Assembly: GCF_949628265.1 (NCBI RefSeq)
Contig: NC_088790.1
Coordinates: 19,596,545 to 19,660,544 of the forward strand
DNA length: 64,000 nt
From: Cloeon dipterum
Lineage: Eukaryota; Arthropoda; Insecta; Ephemeroptera; Baetidae
Direction: 5' to 3'
Shown here: positions 25,089-37,824 of the stretch, piece after piece
Position numbering within the stretch: the first letter of the stretch is position 1
Layout: each line of letters begins with the position of its first letter
Made by a program: the position numbers and the translations under genes
Notes under the pieces: model-generated
What the model was told of the DNA's origin: nothing
Seen by the model: the letters and a program-made list of their open reading frames with translations, nothing else
Databases searched by the model: none

Positions 25089-28000
25089 TTAAGCACTGCT
25101 CTCTGTGGTGGTCGTGTTCTGTACTGATTGCCCAGATGGCTCCTGCAAGATGAAAACAAAATGTAAAAAATTTGAGCGCTTGTTTTACGAATTTAAAAGT
25201 TAATTGATAAATTTCCACATTATTCGACTTTGAAAAAATACAGTTGAACGTAAAACAGGAGAGCGAAAATCACAGTCCCAACTATTTAATGGGTATCAAA
25301 ACTTTTATAGAGGGGTTAAACATTGTAATATATCACTGGTCCAATTTTGCAACAAATCTTAACACCAACCACAGCAAACAATACTAACGATTTTTTATTT
25401 TGATCCTAAATACGCTTTATAAAATCTATACCAATTTGAAAAAATTAATTTCCAAACAATTGTTACTTCATTTCCTAAAACACGTTGAATTTTTATATCA
25501 GAGATCTTGTAATTAATAAGTGGCCAAAAAATTGTGTAAGAGTGTTAGGATTTGCAATACTTTTGCATTACTTCCTTCCAAATGTTGTTCCTACATAATT
25601 GTATCATTACTTTATGGATGTGTGCTGATTTGGGGCAGAGTTGCCCTGTCAGCCCATAATAAACTTAAATTTTGAAACTAATATGAAATCCGAAAAAGGC
25701 ACAATACCTTGGTCTTCTCTCCGCCTTCGCTCTGGCTGTTGCGAGCTGAGCCCTTGCCCTGGCGGTTGCGGCGGAAGCGGCCGCGGCCTCCGCTGCCCCT
25801 CGGCGGGCCACCAGTGCCATTGGTGGCCGACTCCTTGGACTCGCCCTCGCTCACACCGCCCTCACCGCTCTGCGTGCGGGGGCGTTGCGGGCGCGTGGCT
25901 CCGCCACCACCGCGGATGTTGCGGCGGAAGAAACGGCCACGCGGGGCGCCGCGGCCACGGCCACCGCCCCGGGGTGCGCCACCCTTATCTCCCTCCTTGT
26001 CCTCACCCTGGAAGTCACCCTGAAACAAACGAGATGCCAAATTATTGACTGCTATTTATTGATATAACCACCTATACTTATGAAAAAAAGATAACTTTTA
26101 ACGTATGAAATGACTGTTCCAAGAATGCAATACAATGAGCGTTAAAAAAAGATTTCCCTTGAGAGATGATTAAATTAAAGCAAAAATTCCAAGGAATAAA
26201 ATTTAGGAGCAAATCAATATAAAAAAGAAAAAGCATTTTTTAGCGTGTTTAATCGCTTCAGTTTTTTCGATCCTAAATTCAACCAAGAGTAAACGTGCCA
26301 GCGGCTTTGGACAATTTTAAGACACCATTAAAAACTCAAGAATTCAATCATTCAATGGTTGCTTTCGATGTCCATTAGAATAAAAGTTGATCAAATTATA
26401 TCGAATCAAGAGCTAGACATTTCATGTTAATTTGGAAGTAATTTTCATCAGTTAGGAAAGAGCTCATTCACCAATAGTTGAAGCTGTGTCACATTTAACT
26501 AAAATTTTCTACTAAATTTAAAAATGGTTTCACAAATCAACCTAGGATAAGGGATTGCAATAGAACTGATAATAGAGATTTAAATGATTAGTAATTTAAA
26601 TAGACGCACCCCATCTCCTGGCTGACCATCACCGCGGGGTCCGCGACCGCGGCGGTTGTAGAAGTTGGGATCGAAGCGGCGCCTGGGCTGCCGGCGCTGG
26701 TTCTTCTGGTCGCCGCTGGCGTCATCCTTGCCCTCGCCAGCGCTCTCATAGTCGCCGGCGTCATCCTCGTCGCCACGCTGCTGGTAGCCCTTGCGCGGCA
26801 CCACCCACTGGCGGTAGCCGCGACGCTTGTCAGCTGCGTAAGGCGACCCCTTCACGGGCTCTCCCTCCGGGCCGGTCACATTGGCCGCCTCGTTGCCCTT
26901 CTCTCCGATGACCACGTCAAACTCGACAACCTCGCCGTCGCCGACGCTGCGCACCGCCTTCTTAGGGTTGTTCTTAGCGATGGCGGACTGCGAAAAGCCA
27001 AGTTCATTTTAGCCCAATTAGCAAACAGGATTATGACTAAATATTTAAAGCGTGTCTTGCTACTTTAATTGAGTATTTATCACACTGTACTTAAAAATAT
27101 ATTGGAAAAATGTGTGTGAGCAACACGAAACGAGAACGAGTAATTCAATAAGACTGAAAATTGCGATTTTAGTAGATCTCGAAATTTTTTAAAGAAAGTA
27201 CCTTGAGGTGATAGCTATTTTAAGCACATTGACTCGGTCTGCTAAATTTAGACTATGGAAAATTTGATACCGAGCTCTCATCCATTACATACACATAATT
27301 GAAGCTGGTTAATTCTCACTTCTAGTCTTTTTACTCAGAGGGGGTGTAAATCATCTAATGATATGCCAAAAACAGTTTATATTTTGTTCTGAGGCTTCTA
27401 AGAGACGACAATTTCCTGTTGAAAAGTAGAAAACACTAAATAGGGTGGTGGCTCTATACCAATCAAAAATTCATTTGAATAAACAATAAAAAAATTTATT
27501 TCAATGTTTTTTACTAAATGTAGTTGTTACTTTCTTCAACAAGTTCGAGATATTTAAGTCACCTGATAAGAACTGCAAAATTACTCGTCATCAAAATAGA
27601 CTATTTAGAAACCTCAAAAACACCAGTCTTATTACATCGCTACGTAAGACGATTCCGTAAAACTTTTTAATTTACTTTTGAAACTTAACAGAAGTCAGAG
27701 AGGTGCAAGTTTGCGATTTGGAATACTTACTTGGTGGACAAAAACGTCCTCTTTGGTGTCATTGCTGGAAACAAAAGGAAGCCTCATTAATACATTTTCT
27801 TGCATGTTTAGCCAGTCCTCGCGATAATCATTTCAAATTTTACAAGTAGGCAACAGAGCCGAGACATTCCGCTGAAGCCATAAAGAAACGCAAAATATTT
27901 GAGGTCACTCGTTTAAAAGTTGCACTTTTATGTGTTGCAAATCCGCGCACCGGCCCAGTTCCGATTATTCGCTTTTCCGTTTGATTCGTCGCCAAGGATA

Positions 28001-30563
28001 GAGCCCCAAGGAGATTATACAAAAATACTTCTCGCTAGAATTTTTCCAAGACGTATCACACATCAACTGTTCATTTCCTCCAATTTAAATATAAAAATGT
28101 GACGGTGTTTAAAATTACAATTCACAATGGGCTGGCAATTTCCGCCAGTCGAAAGCACACAGAATAACGAAGGGGACGATTTTATCAAAAATTTATAGAG
28201 GTTCATTTAGCACATATAATTAAAAGGTAAATAATATGCAGGATATTTTTTCTAGCGAAATAATTTGGTAGTCTAAAATTGAACATATTTCAAAGGCTAT
28301 TAATATAGATGGAATAATTTTCCAAAAGAGGGTAACATCATTCACTTGGGAAAATCCAAAATGGCGGCTGTTCCGGTGCGTTCCGCTCAGGTCAGTCGCT
28401 TTCCACAACTGATTCGTTGTGACATTACCAAATTTTCCCTTGGTATTTTTTTTAATTTAACAAAACTATAATATTGTCGGTCAGATTGTTAGAAATTCTA
28501 AAAATATGAGTATTTCAATTCCTTAATTTGTTTACTTTTAAACCACTGGATAAAGCAACTATAACGATTTAATTTAAATGGGAAATTTGAATGGGAATAC
28601 AATAATTTTATTGTAATAAAGCAAAGAGCTATTTCCCTTCGCGAGGCGGGGTTCGCCTCATTTGGGCAAGAGCTGGCCGTGTGCATGGGCATGCATGCAC
28701 CGATAGCTGTGGCTTGAGTGCCTCTGGCTTTGGCTCCAGTATTGATCGGTCGCCGGGAGTGCAGCGCGGAGGGGGCGTCCTCTCGTCGCCGCCGTCATCG
28801 TTTTCCAGCCAGAATGCGCTCATTCGACTCTGCTTTTCTGCCGCCGACGGACGGGGACGACTTATCGGGCGGCGGCGATCGGCGCGCAACTTCCGTACTT
28901 TACGCACACACTCACCGGTTGATGAATCCGTATCCGCTCTTGACGTTGAACCATTTCACAGTGCCGGAGACCTTGGTTGCTGCGAACACAAACACGCACC
29001 GTTATTAGTTTCCAAAGCAAAAGTACAAAACACAAACAAAACAGTGCACATATTGAAATCATTGTGTTCTAAACGAATCCGGTTTACACCTTCAAATAAA
29101 ATAAGAGATTTTAAATAATAGTTTTAAAATTGATACATTGAACAAATTTAATAAAAGAAAATATAAAGGCGCGAAATGCGCGTGATTGCGTCACAATTGT
29201 TGAGCGCTGATAAAAAGATCACCGCGGACCAATTATAATTCGAGTAGCTGTGAATATCCTTTTGGAGAGACCGTTCGGCCATCTAAGTGCAAACATCGAG
29301 TTTTGATAAGAAAAATGTGATGATCTGGAAATCGCTGATGTGAGACTGTGATAGTCCCGCAGACTCGCGAGTTCAATAGGTCGCCCAATTGCGCGACGTC
29401 AAATCTCAACACAGACGAATATAATATATTTCAATCATCAGCAAGTTTATTACAGGATTTTATTCAGCCCCCTCTGTTTCATAGGCTACGAACAGAGTTG
29501 AATTTAAGTTTGATTTTTTGGTTTGCACGTGGTTTCTTTCTCTTCTAGATTTTCAAGTGAATTTCAATACTAATTCCTCCTCTAAACATTACAAAATCAT
29601 TGTAATGGTCCAACACAATTATTCAAGAACAAGTTGTATGCAGAAGAAGGGGCTTGCTTTCTAGGTTTCCAAAAAATTGTAAAAGCCCCGGGATTTTCAT
29701 TGGAACTCCTTGCACTACACAAGATATTATCCCAGTTTCAAGCATTTTTTTTCGTTATTGCAGCTGGCCGGCGGCGAATCCAGCAGAATCGCCGGCAGAG
29801 GGTGTTAAAAATACTTAGACCGACGATTGAATTAGCGAGGGGCGAGGGAAGCGGCCGTGGACGATGCGGCTGCGGCGGCCGACGGCGATAGGCGCGATTG
29901 CTGGCTTTCGGCCAACACGTGCACGGCGCGGCCCGAGAGGAACGGAACCCCGCCGACGCTATTTTTAGCCCGATTTCCATCAATGCTGATTTATTTTATT
30001 CATACGCCGCCTGCTCATTACATTCGGCCGGTCAAAATCGATATTTATTTGCCGACCCGGGCCGCCTCCACCGAGGGCGCCGTGCCGCCCCCGCGTTGCA
30101 TCAGGGGCTGCTGCGGATCGGCGGCCGAATCCGGCCCCCGCCGGCTCAGGCTCCTTCCGAAGCCTCCGTGTATATTTATTTACCAGAACTGAAACGTGGA
30201 GTGGGGTGAGACGGCGAGAAGTGGACCAACACACACACACACACACACGCGTGCACGCTGCTGCGGTCGCTAGCGTCGTGTTTTGGACCCCGAACGGCCC
30301 GGCCAGTGCTCGACCGACGGCTGAGTGGGCCCTGCGGACCCAGTCGGTGCCGCCGGTCGACGCCCGGCGCCGAATTTCACTCAGAAATAAGATGAAAACG
30401 CGGACGCGCGCCATGCGGCCGGGTGGCGTGCAATTTGCGGTTCTGCTTTTCGCCGCTCGTCGGCCCGAATTTCGGGCCTTCGCGTCGGCTGATGCTTACC
30501 GATGACCTGCTTGTTGGTTGCTGCAGCCTTTTGCTGTTCAGGCTGTTTCTCCGGGTCAGCCAT
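25089..30563 (-). CDS. yps: Y-box cold-shock-domain RNA-binding protein
   Basis: Six exons (30563-30500, 28979-28916, 27764-27731, 26987-26610, 26019-25708, 25142-25089) give 906 nt and 301 residues. It binds mRNA and nucleic acid and packages messages into translationally masked particles. A short Gln/Ala-rich N-terminus leads into the cold-shock domain from residue 24: [20 protein letters not shown] with RNP1 (KSGYGFI) at 35-41, then VFVHQ (RNP2) at 50-54. The domain continues through EVVEFDVV and ends near GYRQW. The tail has alternating acidic and Arg/Gly-rich blocks (for example [19 protein letters not shown]), typical of animal Y-box proteins, and ends TTTTESSA. The exon split of the cold-shock domain follows the conserved animal pattern. 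The gene is complete. Its coding exons are much richer in GC than the introns. Confidence 0.97.
28354..28375. promoter_or_regulatory. AAAATGGCGGC element in Y-box intron
   Basis: The sequence CCAAAATGGCGGCTGTTCCG resembles a YY1/Pho-type site (GCCAT core on the minus strand). A near twin, CCAAGATGGCTGCCGCC, sits at 30671-30687 just upstream of the Y-box start. Binding is inferred from motif alone. Confidence 0.3.
29750..30480. other. GC- and CpG-rich segment in the first Y-box intron
   Basis: Base composition shifts sharply from AT-rich to GC-rich over some 700 bp, with many CG dinucleotides. It lies just inside the gene, downstream of the ATG exon. It could hold regulatory sites or an alternative first exon. 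Frames open on both strands across it are explained by the GC content. Confidence 0.45.
30229..30248. repeat. (AC)n microsatellite
   Basis: Uninterrupted AC run of about ten units within the GC-rich intron segment. Confidence 0.9.
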
Positions 30564-31704
30564 GGGTGATGGTAAAAAGATGTTAAGACGAGCCGATGTT
30601 ATCCTCCCTCACCTCAGCGATGTTTCTCACTACTTTTGCATTTGCGCAGCGCCGTAGCCTGAGTGCGAAACCAAGATGGCTGCCGCCCCCTTCCCCCCAC
30701 TGGTAGTTGACGACTGCAGCGCCGATCATGGCGTACAGGGGTAAATCAGCGTGGCCGATTTGTGACTCAAAGAGTGGAGAAAAAAATATACATAATTATA
30801 TTTCCTTTTAAAATGCCTGGCAGAAAACAATGAAATGAACGATTTCAAAGGCTTCGGAGTTATGCAGTCGCTTATAGTTAATCCATGCTCAGCCACTAAG
30901 GCGTAAGCACACTTTAATTTCATTAAGTATTTTTATGGTATTATTTAAATAAAGTTCTAATTTTATAATCGCGGCATCGTGGGGAAATGACAATGAATTC
31001 ACGTGGAGGTGGAATCAATATTATATGTATGTGTAGTATTATTAATTTTCTATGCATTCATTTTTTCGATTTTTTCTGTTAGAAGCAACAAAAAGGCCTA
31101 ACCACGCCCCCTTTAAAATATTTTAATATTTTATTGCACAGTTATTATAATAATTGCATTACATATGTAAAGTGATCAAATTGAATTGATAATTCGTAAA
31201 ATAATATGTATCAATGAAAATAATACAAAGATCGTCTGCTTACTATGGAGAGTACATTAAAGCTTTAGCTTTACTCATTTACTGTACATATTCTCGTCCT
31301 CTCCTTTCCTTACTCCTTACTGTTACTGCTTGCATAAGGACTTCTTAAAACATGATAGTACTCAAAGGATACGCACAAAGGTCTTTTAAATTGCCGCGAA
31401 TTTTAAACTCATGTTCTTAATATGTACCGATTTTAAATTCACCGCGCTTGGTCGTATTGAATTCATAGCTGATTTTCTCTTGTCTCTTCCTTTGCTTCTT
31501 CCCTCTTCCCTCCATAACAAGAGAATAGGATGGCTACATTGCGATGCAAATTCATCATCTCCTGATGGCTTGATCAAATCAGGTTAGATCACATTATTAT
31601 GACGGCAGGATGCGTCGTTCCTTCCGTTTATTTTGTTAACCCAGTTGTGTATCTGTAGATATTGTGTATTAATGTGTATGCATATTTCCAACATCAGACG
31701 CACG
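30564..31704. promoter_or_regulatory. Divergent upstream region between the Y-box and POM121-like genes
   Basis: About 1.1 kb separates two divergently transcribed start codons. The 150 bp nearest the Y-box ATG are GC-rich and hold an AAGATGGCTGCC element (30673). The remainder is AT-rich. No TATA box at a convincing distance was seen for either gene. Confidence 0.4.
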
Positions 31705-34700
31705 ATGATCGAGGCCATGCGTCACCGCCCCAGGAGCGCCCTGGTTCTGGCCTTCCTGCTCGGCCTGGTGATCAGCTACCTGATCAACTTTTTCCTGACC
31801 CTGTGCTATATCGCACTACTGGGGGGTAGCTGCGCCCTGACCATAGGAATCAGGAGGTTGGGCATAGGAAGACAACAGATCTTCGATGTGTTGCACCTGC
31901 CAACGGGCGCTCGTGACCTGATCAACGATGTGCTGCCCGCGGCTTCAAAGGACCAGACGTACCGTTTTCAGCCACGAGAAGCCCTAGACAGCTTCAAATT
32001 CGTGGGAGCTGACCTGTTCGACATGTCGAGTGGCGGAAGTAGTAGCAGTCCGATACAACAAATGAGGAGGACTGAACAACTGGCCTCACCCAACCGGCAA
32101 CAGGGCAAATTCGCCAGGATGCAGCCGTCCACGCCCGGTCCTGCTCTGTCCACGACTCGATTCCGCAGCAACCTTAACTTCATGTGCGTAAAATTAAATC
32201 TATTATAGTTTCTTTTAATTTTTTGAATGCTCTAATTATTTGTAGCTTGGATGCTGAGGTCAATAGTCCTGGCTTTACAAATCGTGTTGTCAACTACCAT
32301 CGACAGGAAAATGTGTCCCAGGATAGTCCAATTTCCCCTAGAACTCAAATTGGGGAGTTCCGCAACATCAAACTGCACCAGGAGTCGCCTCCTACGAGGA
32401 AAATGAATTTGTCATCTCAAGTTGGTTTGCCTCTCATCATTTCCTCTCCTGTATCACCGCCAAACATTTATAGCCAGTGGTAAGTTTTAATTTTGTATTA
32501 TATTGTGTATATTCAAAGGAGAAAAACTTGAGCTTATAAAATATTTACTTCTGACAGCCATTTACATACTAAAATAATTCCCTTCCAATTATTCGTTTGC
32601 TGATTGTGTCATGCACAAAAAAGTAACTTGTACATTGGAAAAAGCGTTAGGCACTTAGGAAATTGTCAAAATTTTAAAAGCGTCATTGTGCTAGATTTCA
32701 AAAAGAAATTACTACTCAAAGATGGGAAGATGCAAAGCCCAGAACAAATTCTTTTATCAAAATACTAATTTTCTTTTGGAAATTAAGTCAAACATCAACC
32801 AATAATTCCTTTCACCACAGATCCAAAATTTACCATATTTGAGTCAAAAATGAAGTAAATATTATATTTTTCAATAAATGGCATTTTTTTAAATTGTTAA
32901 AATTAATGGTTCAAAAAAATTTCGACCACGGAACCTAATTCAAATCCAGACAGGCTACACTATACAAATCCAATGAGTTTGATACCAATCAAAAATTACC
33001 AACTGACTTTTGGTAGGAGTTAAAATAAATAAGTACATCGGATGATACTGTTTTTGTCAGTGTTCTTGAATTTAAGCTTTAAACATGAAATGTGAAAGCA
33101 TAAAAGATCCATCAATAAAGTTAAAAAATGTTTAATTAAATTTTTGTTTTAGTTTGCCTCCTGAGGATAAGAGCAATCAAACAGAGCCCTCGCCGTCAGT
33201 GTTGGAGGCTTTAAAGGAGATTTCAAGGAAGAGAATTTCTAATGAAGTAAGTCTCTTTATATTTATTTCATTTGTTAGTAGCTCATGTTTATGCGCTAAT
33301 TTCCAGGACCCTCGTGTGCCACCAGTTGCAAAGAGGTACAAGAACGACTTCATAAACTCAGTTGCTGAATTCCCTGCTGTCATCAAGGAGACGACTTCCC
33401 CAGCCCCCAAAACTGTTAGGTTGGTAATATTAAATTGCCAAAATTGCAAAATTAAACAATTATTTTCACACAGCAAACGAGGCAGAGAGCACATAGAAGT
33501 TACTCCTGAGCAAAGTCAGTCAAAAAGCAAACAAGCGAGAGTGGCGAAGTGTAATGAGATCGAAGCTTCTTTGAGCTCTTCACGGATGTACCAGGCGCAA
33601 AGGGCCACGGCTAAGAAAAGGAGAGCCAGTAAGTTTCCTGTTAATATCAATAAATATATGTTTGAAAGTGCTCCAAAACATTGCCAACTCTCTAGGCTTC
33701 TAAAATTGACATAATCTATCTCTATGGAGCGTATTAAACGTAAAATGAGATGCTAATAATTTTTATTATTAGTTAAAAAACCATATTGTAGAGTCATTAA
33801 TAATGATTCACTACAGTTCTGGGTTTATAAAGTCAAATTGCAATAATTTCAAGACTGTTTCTAACGGTTAAGCTATTTTGAATAGTTTGAAATGATTTCA
33901 AATAATGTATACCAAAATAAGTTGTGTTTAATACACCCTATTAACATTTTTCAATATATTAAAAACAAGAATAGATCTTTACTATGTTCACTTGTAGTTT
34001 TATTATGTTGTTTGAGCAAAAATTCACAACAAATATTTTCAGCAGCTACTCCTCAGCAAGAGCCGCAATCAAAAACAGTTAGGACAGATGAGCTGTTGGA
34101 GAAAACTCCAGAGCAGGCGGCAGTGGTGGTGCAGGAAGAGAAGAGCTCCCCGCGACCCTTATTCAACGTTACAACATCTGCAGAGCCAAAGCCGACATTA
34201 GACACTCCAAAACGGAAAATTATTTCCGAGGAAATATACTCGCCCATCAAGCTGCAGGAGAAAGGAAAGGCGAGCAAGTTACTGTCTCAAAGAGAGCTGC
34301 GAGAGAAGAAACTCAGGGAGTTTTACGAACAACTCAAAGGTATAAATCTGAACATTTTAATAAGCAATTTTTTAAACTTTTATTCCGATTTACAATTTAC
34401 AGAATTTTATTCAATCAGTAAATTAACTTCCTATTGCAATCTTTCATCGATTCTCAGAAAAATGAAGCTTTCAAATTGTAAGCAATTAATAATTTGAAGG
34501 TACTTCCATAGCTCTCACCAACTGTTGCTCGTGTTAGCAATTCAAAGCATCTTTTACAAATCACTTGATAGTGTGCATTTTTGTTAACAGTGTAAATTGC
34601 TTTATTTCAGACTACCAAGAGCCAGAAGTGGTCGAAGTTAAGAAAACGCAAGGGCAAACCCCTGTGTCGACACCTGTAGCCGTGACCAGTGCCATTACCT

Positions 34701-36842
34701 CCATGAGCTCAGCCACCACCGTGACCACCTCCATCCAGGGGCCCATGGTGTCCTCTGTGTCACCCATGTTCAAGTCCGCTCCTATCACCCAGCAGGCTGC
34801 GTCCACTAGCACAGAGCCGACTACGGCCGTCATGAGCCCTGCCACCACAGCTCCTGTCAGTGAGAAGCAAGCAGCGCCGGTCTCTGCTCCAGCACCATCT
34901 TTCAGCCTGTCTGCAAAGACGGACGCAGTTAAAACCGTAGCGGCTCCTACATTCAACTTCGGCTCTAACACCGCCGCGGCCACGACCTCTGCACCAAATT
35001 TCAGCTTTGGGTCAAACACCAAGACAGTCGAAACCACCAGCGCTCAGCCGAACTTTTCCTTTAGCTCAACTTTGAGCACAACTGCTGCAGCTCCTGTTGA
35101 AACCCCAGCGGCCCCGAATTTCAATTTCAGCTCAATTTCCGCCACTACCACTTCCACAACCAGCGCTGTTCCAGCTTTGTTCAAGGCCACCACGACCAGT
35201 GCTGCGCCCGCTCTGTTCTCTGCGAGCACCACCGCCACTCCAGCCTTCGGTACAAGTACCACGTCCGCCTTTGCGTTCGGAGGAACGACAGCGACGACCT
35301 TTGGCTCGCAGACCACAACCCTGCCCTCGTTTGGGGCGGCCAGTACAACCTCCTCCAGCGCCTCGATCACCAGTGGCTTTGGAGTGACCACCACTACGGC
35401 TTCCACACCTGCTTTTGGCACAACTAAAACGTCAACCCCTGCGTTTGGGTCTTTTGGCTCCAGCTCTGCACCGCTTGCTTTCCCGGCACCTAACACAGCT
35501 GCTCCTGCAACCTTCGGCGCTCCAAGCACGACTGCCTCAGCGGCCTTCGGGACCTCAACCACTGCTGCTCCCGCATCCTTCGGAGTTCCAACCGTAGCAA
35601 CCTTTGAGGCTACGACCACAGCTGCTCCCGCCTTTGGAGCTCCGGCCACGACCGCCCCTCTTGCATTTGGGGCTGCGACCACCGCCGCCCCTCTTGCATT
35701 TGGGGCTGCGACCACCGCCGCCCCTCCAGCATTCGGGGCTGCGACCACCACCGCCCCTCCTGCATTCGGGGCTGCGACCACCGCCGCCCCTCCAGCATTC
35801 GGGGCTGCGACCACCACCGCTCCTCCAGCATTCGGGGCTGCGACCACCGCCGCTCCTCCAGCATTTGGGGCTGCTATAACCACCGCCTCACCAGCATTTG
35901 GCAACTCCATTTTCGGTGCTGCCGGCGCCACCACCACAACAGCTTCAAGCACGTTTGGCTCTGCGTTCTCTTCCAGCACAGCATTTTCCTCTGGGGCCGC
36001 TTCTCCGTTTGGCGGTGGAGCTGCGGATGCTAAGCCAGCAGGCTTTGGCGCCTTCAAACCTACCGCGGGCACCACTGCTGCTGCCCCGACGCCTAGCTTC
36101 TCATTCAACCCGGTCACCACAACCACCACTGGTGGCCTCTTTGGCAATTCATTCTCTGCCACTCAAAACAACACTTCTTCCTCCATTTTTGGCTCTTCCG
36201 CGCCTGCTGCCTCCGGTTTCGGAAAGCCTCCAGAGCATGCGCCTCTGCCAACCAATTTCAAGTTTGGCGGCGACAAGACGGACACGTCCCCCTCGGCGGC
36301 CGCCAGCATCTTCGGCGTTCCTCCAACCCAGAATCCGTTCGGTGGAGGTGGTTCCACCAACACCGCCCCTGCGGCATTCTCCTTTGGACAGGCTGCGCAG
36401 CCGGCCGCACCGGCTTTCAACGCCGCTCCCTCAACCGGGGCCTTTGGTTTTGGCACCAGCTCAACTCAGCAGCAGCAACAACAATCACAACAGCCTGGTG
36501 CTTTTGGATTTTCAGCCACCCAGCCTGCGCAGTTTCAACCGAATCAACCCCAGCCAGGTACAAATTCAGTCAATCTTTATTGTGAGATATATGATTTTTT
36601 TCAGAATGAATTTAAAGTTAATTTTTGGATAAGTGTTGTTCATTTCAAGACATAAGTTTTAATTTGGCTCATTTGGTATAATTTAGTTGATTAATTTAAT
36701 AATGATGCGCCTGCTTTCTTCCATTCAAAAATTTCCTGTCAAATGAAGATATTTAGTAAAAAATGCTTATGTTTCAGGTGTTTTCACTTTGGGCACTTCT
36801 GGCACTCGTCGCCCCGCTCTGCAAGCAAGAAGAAGGAGATGA
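31705..36842 (+). CDS. POM121: POM121-like transmembrane FG nucleoporin
   Basis: Eight exons (31705-32183, 32246-32479, 33153-33246, 33307-33419, 33474-33628, 34043-34339, 34611-36557, 36778-36842) give 3384 nt and about 1127 residues. The N-terminus has a basic MRHRPR stretch and then a long hydrophobic segment (about residues 12-48, able to anchor in the nuclear membrane). A Ser/Pro-rich region with basic clusters follows (KRYKNDF, SKRGREHIEV, TAKKRRA, likely importin-binding). Residues 457-1106, from one large exon, are rich in FG dipeptides in Thr/Ala/Pro spacers. The protein ends FTLGTSGTRRPALQARRRR, which closely parallels the basic LQARR tail of vertebrate POM121. It would anchor the nuclear pore ring and line the channel. 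In-frame ATGs at 31672 and 31717 are alternative starts. Confidence 0.85.
35625..35895 (+). repeat. 33-bp coding minisatellite in the FG domain
   Basis: About eight tandem copies of a 33-bp unit encode an 11-residue repeat of type FGAATTAAPPA, alternating AATTAAP and AATTTAP versions. The unit is in frame, so copy-number change keeps the protein readable. The high similarity of the copies indicates recent expansion. Confidence 0.9.
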
Positions 36843-37047
36843 AAGTATAACTAACAGTGAACAGTGGAAATTTGATAGATACAATGACATGCTTTTACAT
36901 GTCTCAAGTCGAACACTTGTGGATTAATTTTTGAAAGTGCTAATGCTCATCTAGTTGCACATCTGTTTTTTGGTTTTTAACAACGCAACTCTAGGAATTT
37001 GTATCGCTGATCAACAAAAAAATAATAATGTATGAAACTAATTAATT

Positions 37048-37053
37048 AATAAA
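37048..37053 (+). terminator. Poly(A) signal of the POM121-like gene
   Basis: AATAAA about 205 nt after the stop codon, followed by a GT-rich stretch. Confidence 0.6.
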
Positions 37054-37207
37054 AGAGGCTGATGATTTGAAGAAATGCCTTTTATTCATATTTGTTGATA
37101 TGAAAAAGGAAACAAAGTAATTGGTTTTGTGAACCAGGCAGACAAGGAGAAGGGGCGAAATCGTTTATTTATCAGAAAAACAAACCAGCAGGGGGGACTT
37201 GAAAGAT

Positions 37208-37493
37208 CTAGATGATTCCTTTTGCCAGTGCAATTTGGGTTATTAAGTGTGAGGCAATATTTTCAGCCACATAAATCTTTTTAATCATCTTTAAAAAAAA
37301 CTTGTAAATTGGTCCTACCAGGGACTGAGCACCAGAGTGCTGAATTTCCCGGAACATGAGTTTTTTGCCGTCTAATAGCACTGGCATTGAAACTACATTG
37401 TCCTGATTGAATGACAAAGAACTGCTGACGCCTCTTCGGCGTTTTTCATGAGCTCTTGATGAAAAGGAGGAAGCCGGCGGGTTGGCAACTGGC
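37208..37493 (-). CDS. Possible terminal exon of an unrecognised gene
   Basis: A minus-strand frame open from a possible acceptor (tttagcag, ending at 37494) to a stop at 37208 encodes about 94 residues. It has a basic KRRRG patch, then VVSMPVLLDGKKLMF and an amphipathic end, GPIYKFFLKMIKKIYVAENI. An AATAAA signal (tttatt on the plus strand, 37164-37169) lies about 40 nt past the stop, which supports a real 3' end convergent with the POM121-like gene. A second frame (about 37393-37612, starting MWRNSRNQQSSVEK) overlaps it and stops at 37393, so a frameshift, missed intron or chance frame is possible. I do not recognise the protein. Confidence 0.35.
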
Positions 37494-37824
37494 TGCTAAA
37501 CTTTTCGACACTGCTCTGCTGATTCCTGCTATTTCGCCACATCCTCTCCTCCGCGGCTGCAGCTCCAAAGGAACTCTCGTCGTCGGTGGCAGCGGCAGCT
37601 CGGCCGTCGTGTGCCTTACGCGCAGGTGGAGGAGGCAGGGTGGGGAGCAGAAAGCAGCCGTGCAGGCCGAAAGCGGAGGCCGCCGCAATTTGCAGTTGTC
37701 GTTGTCCGCGCGAACAGGCAGCACCCTCGCATGCCCATCCCCCGAGCCACCCTCGAGAACAGCAACAACCACAAGCGGCCAGTTGTGCCCGGCGCGGCCC
37801 GAAAATTAGCGGATTATAACCCAA

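Noticed and set aside
28681..29118. Plus-strand open frame of 145 codons
   Set aside because: It lies antisense to the cold-shock-domain exon and the GC-rich intron. No known motif is visible.
35044..36162. Minus-strand open frame of 372 codons
   Set aside because: It is the antisense shadow of the Thr/Ala/Pro/Gly-rich FG exon; codon periodicity explains the absence of stops.
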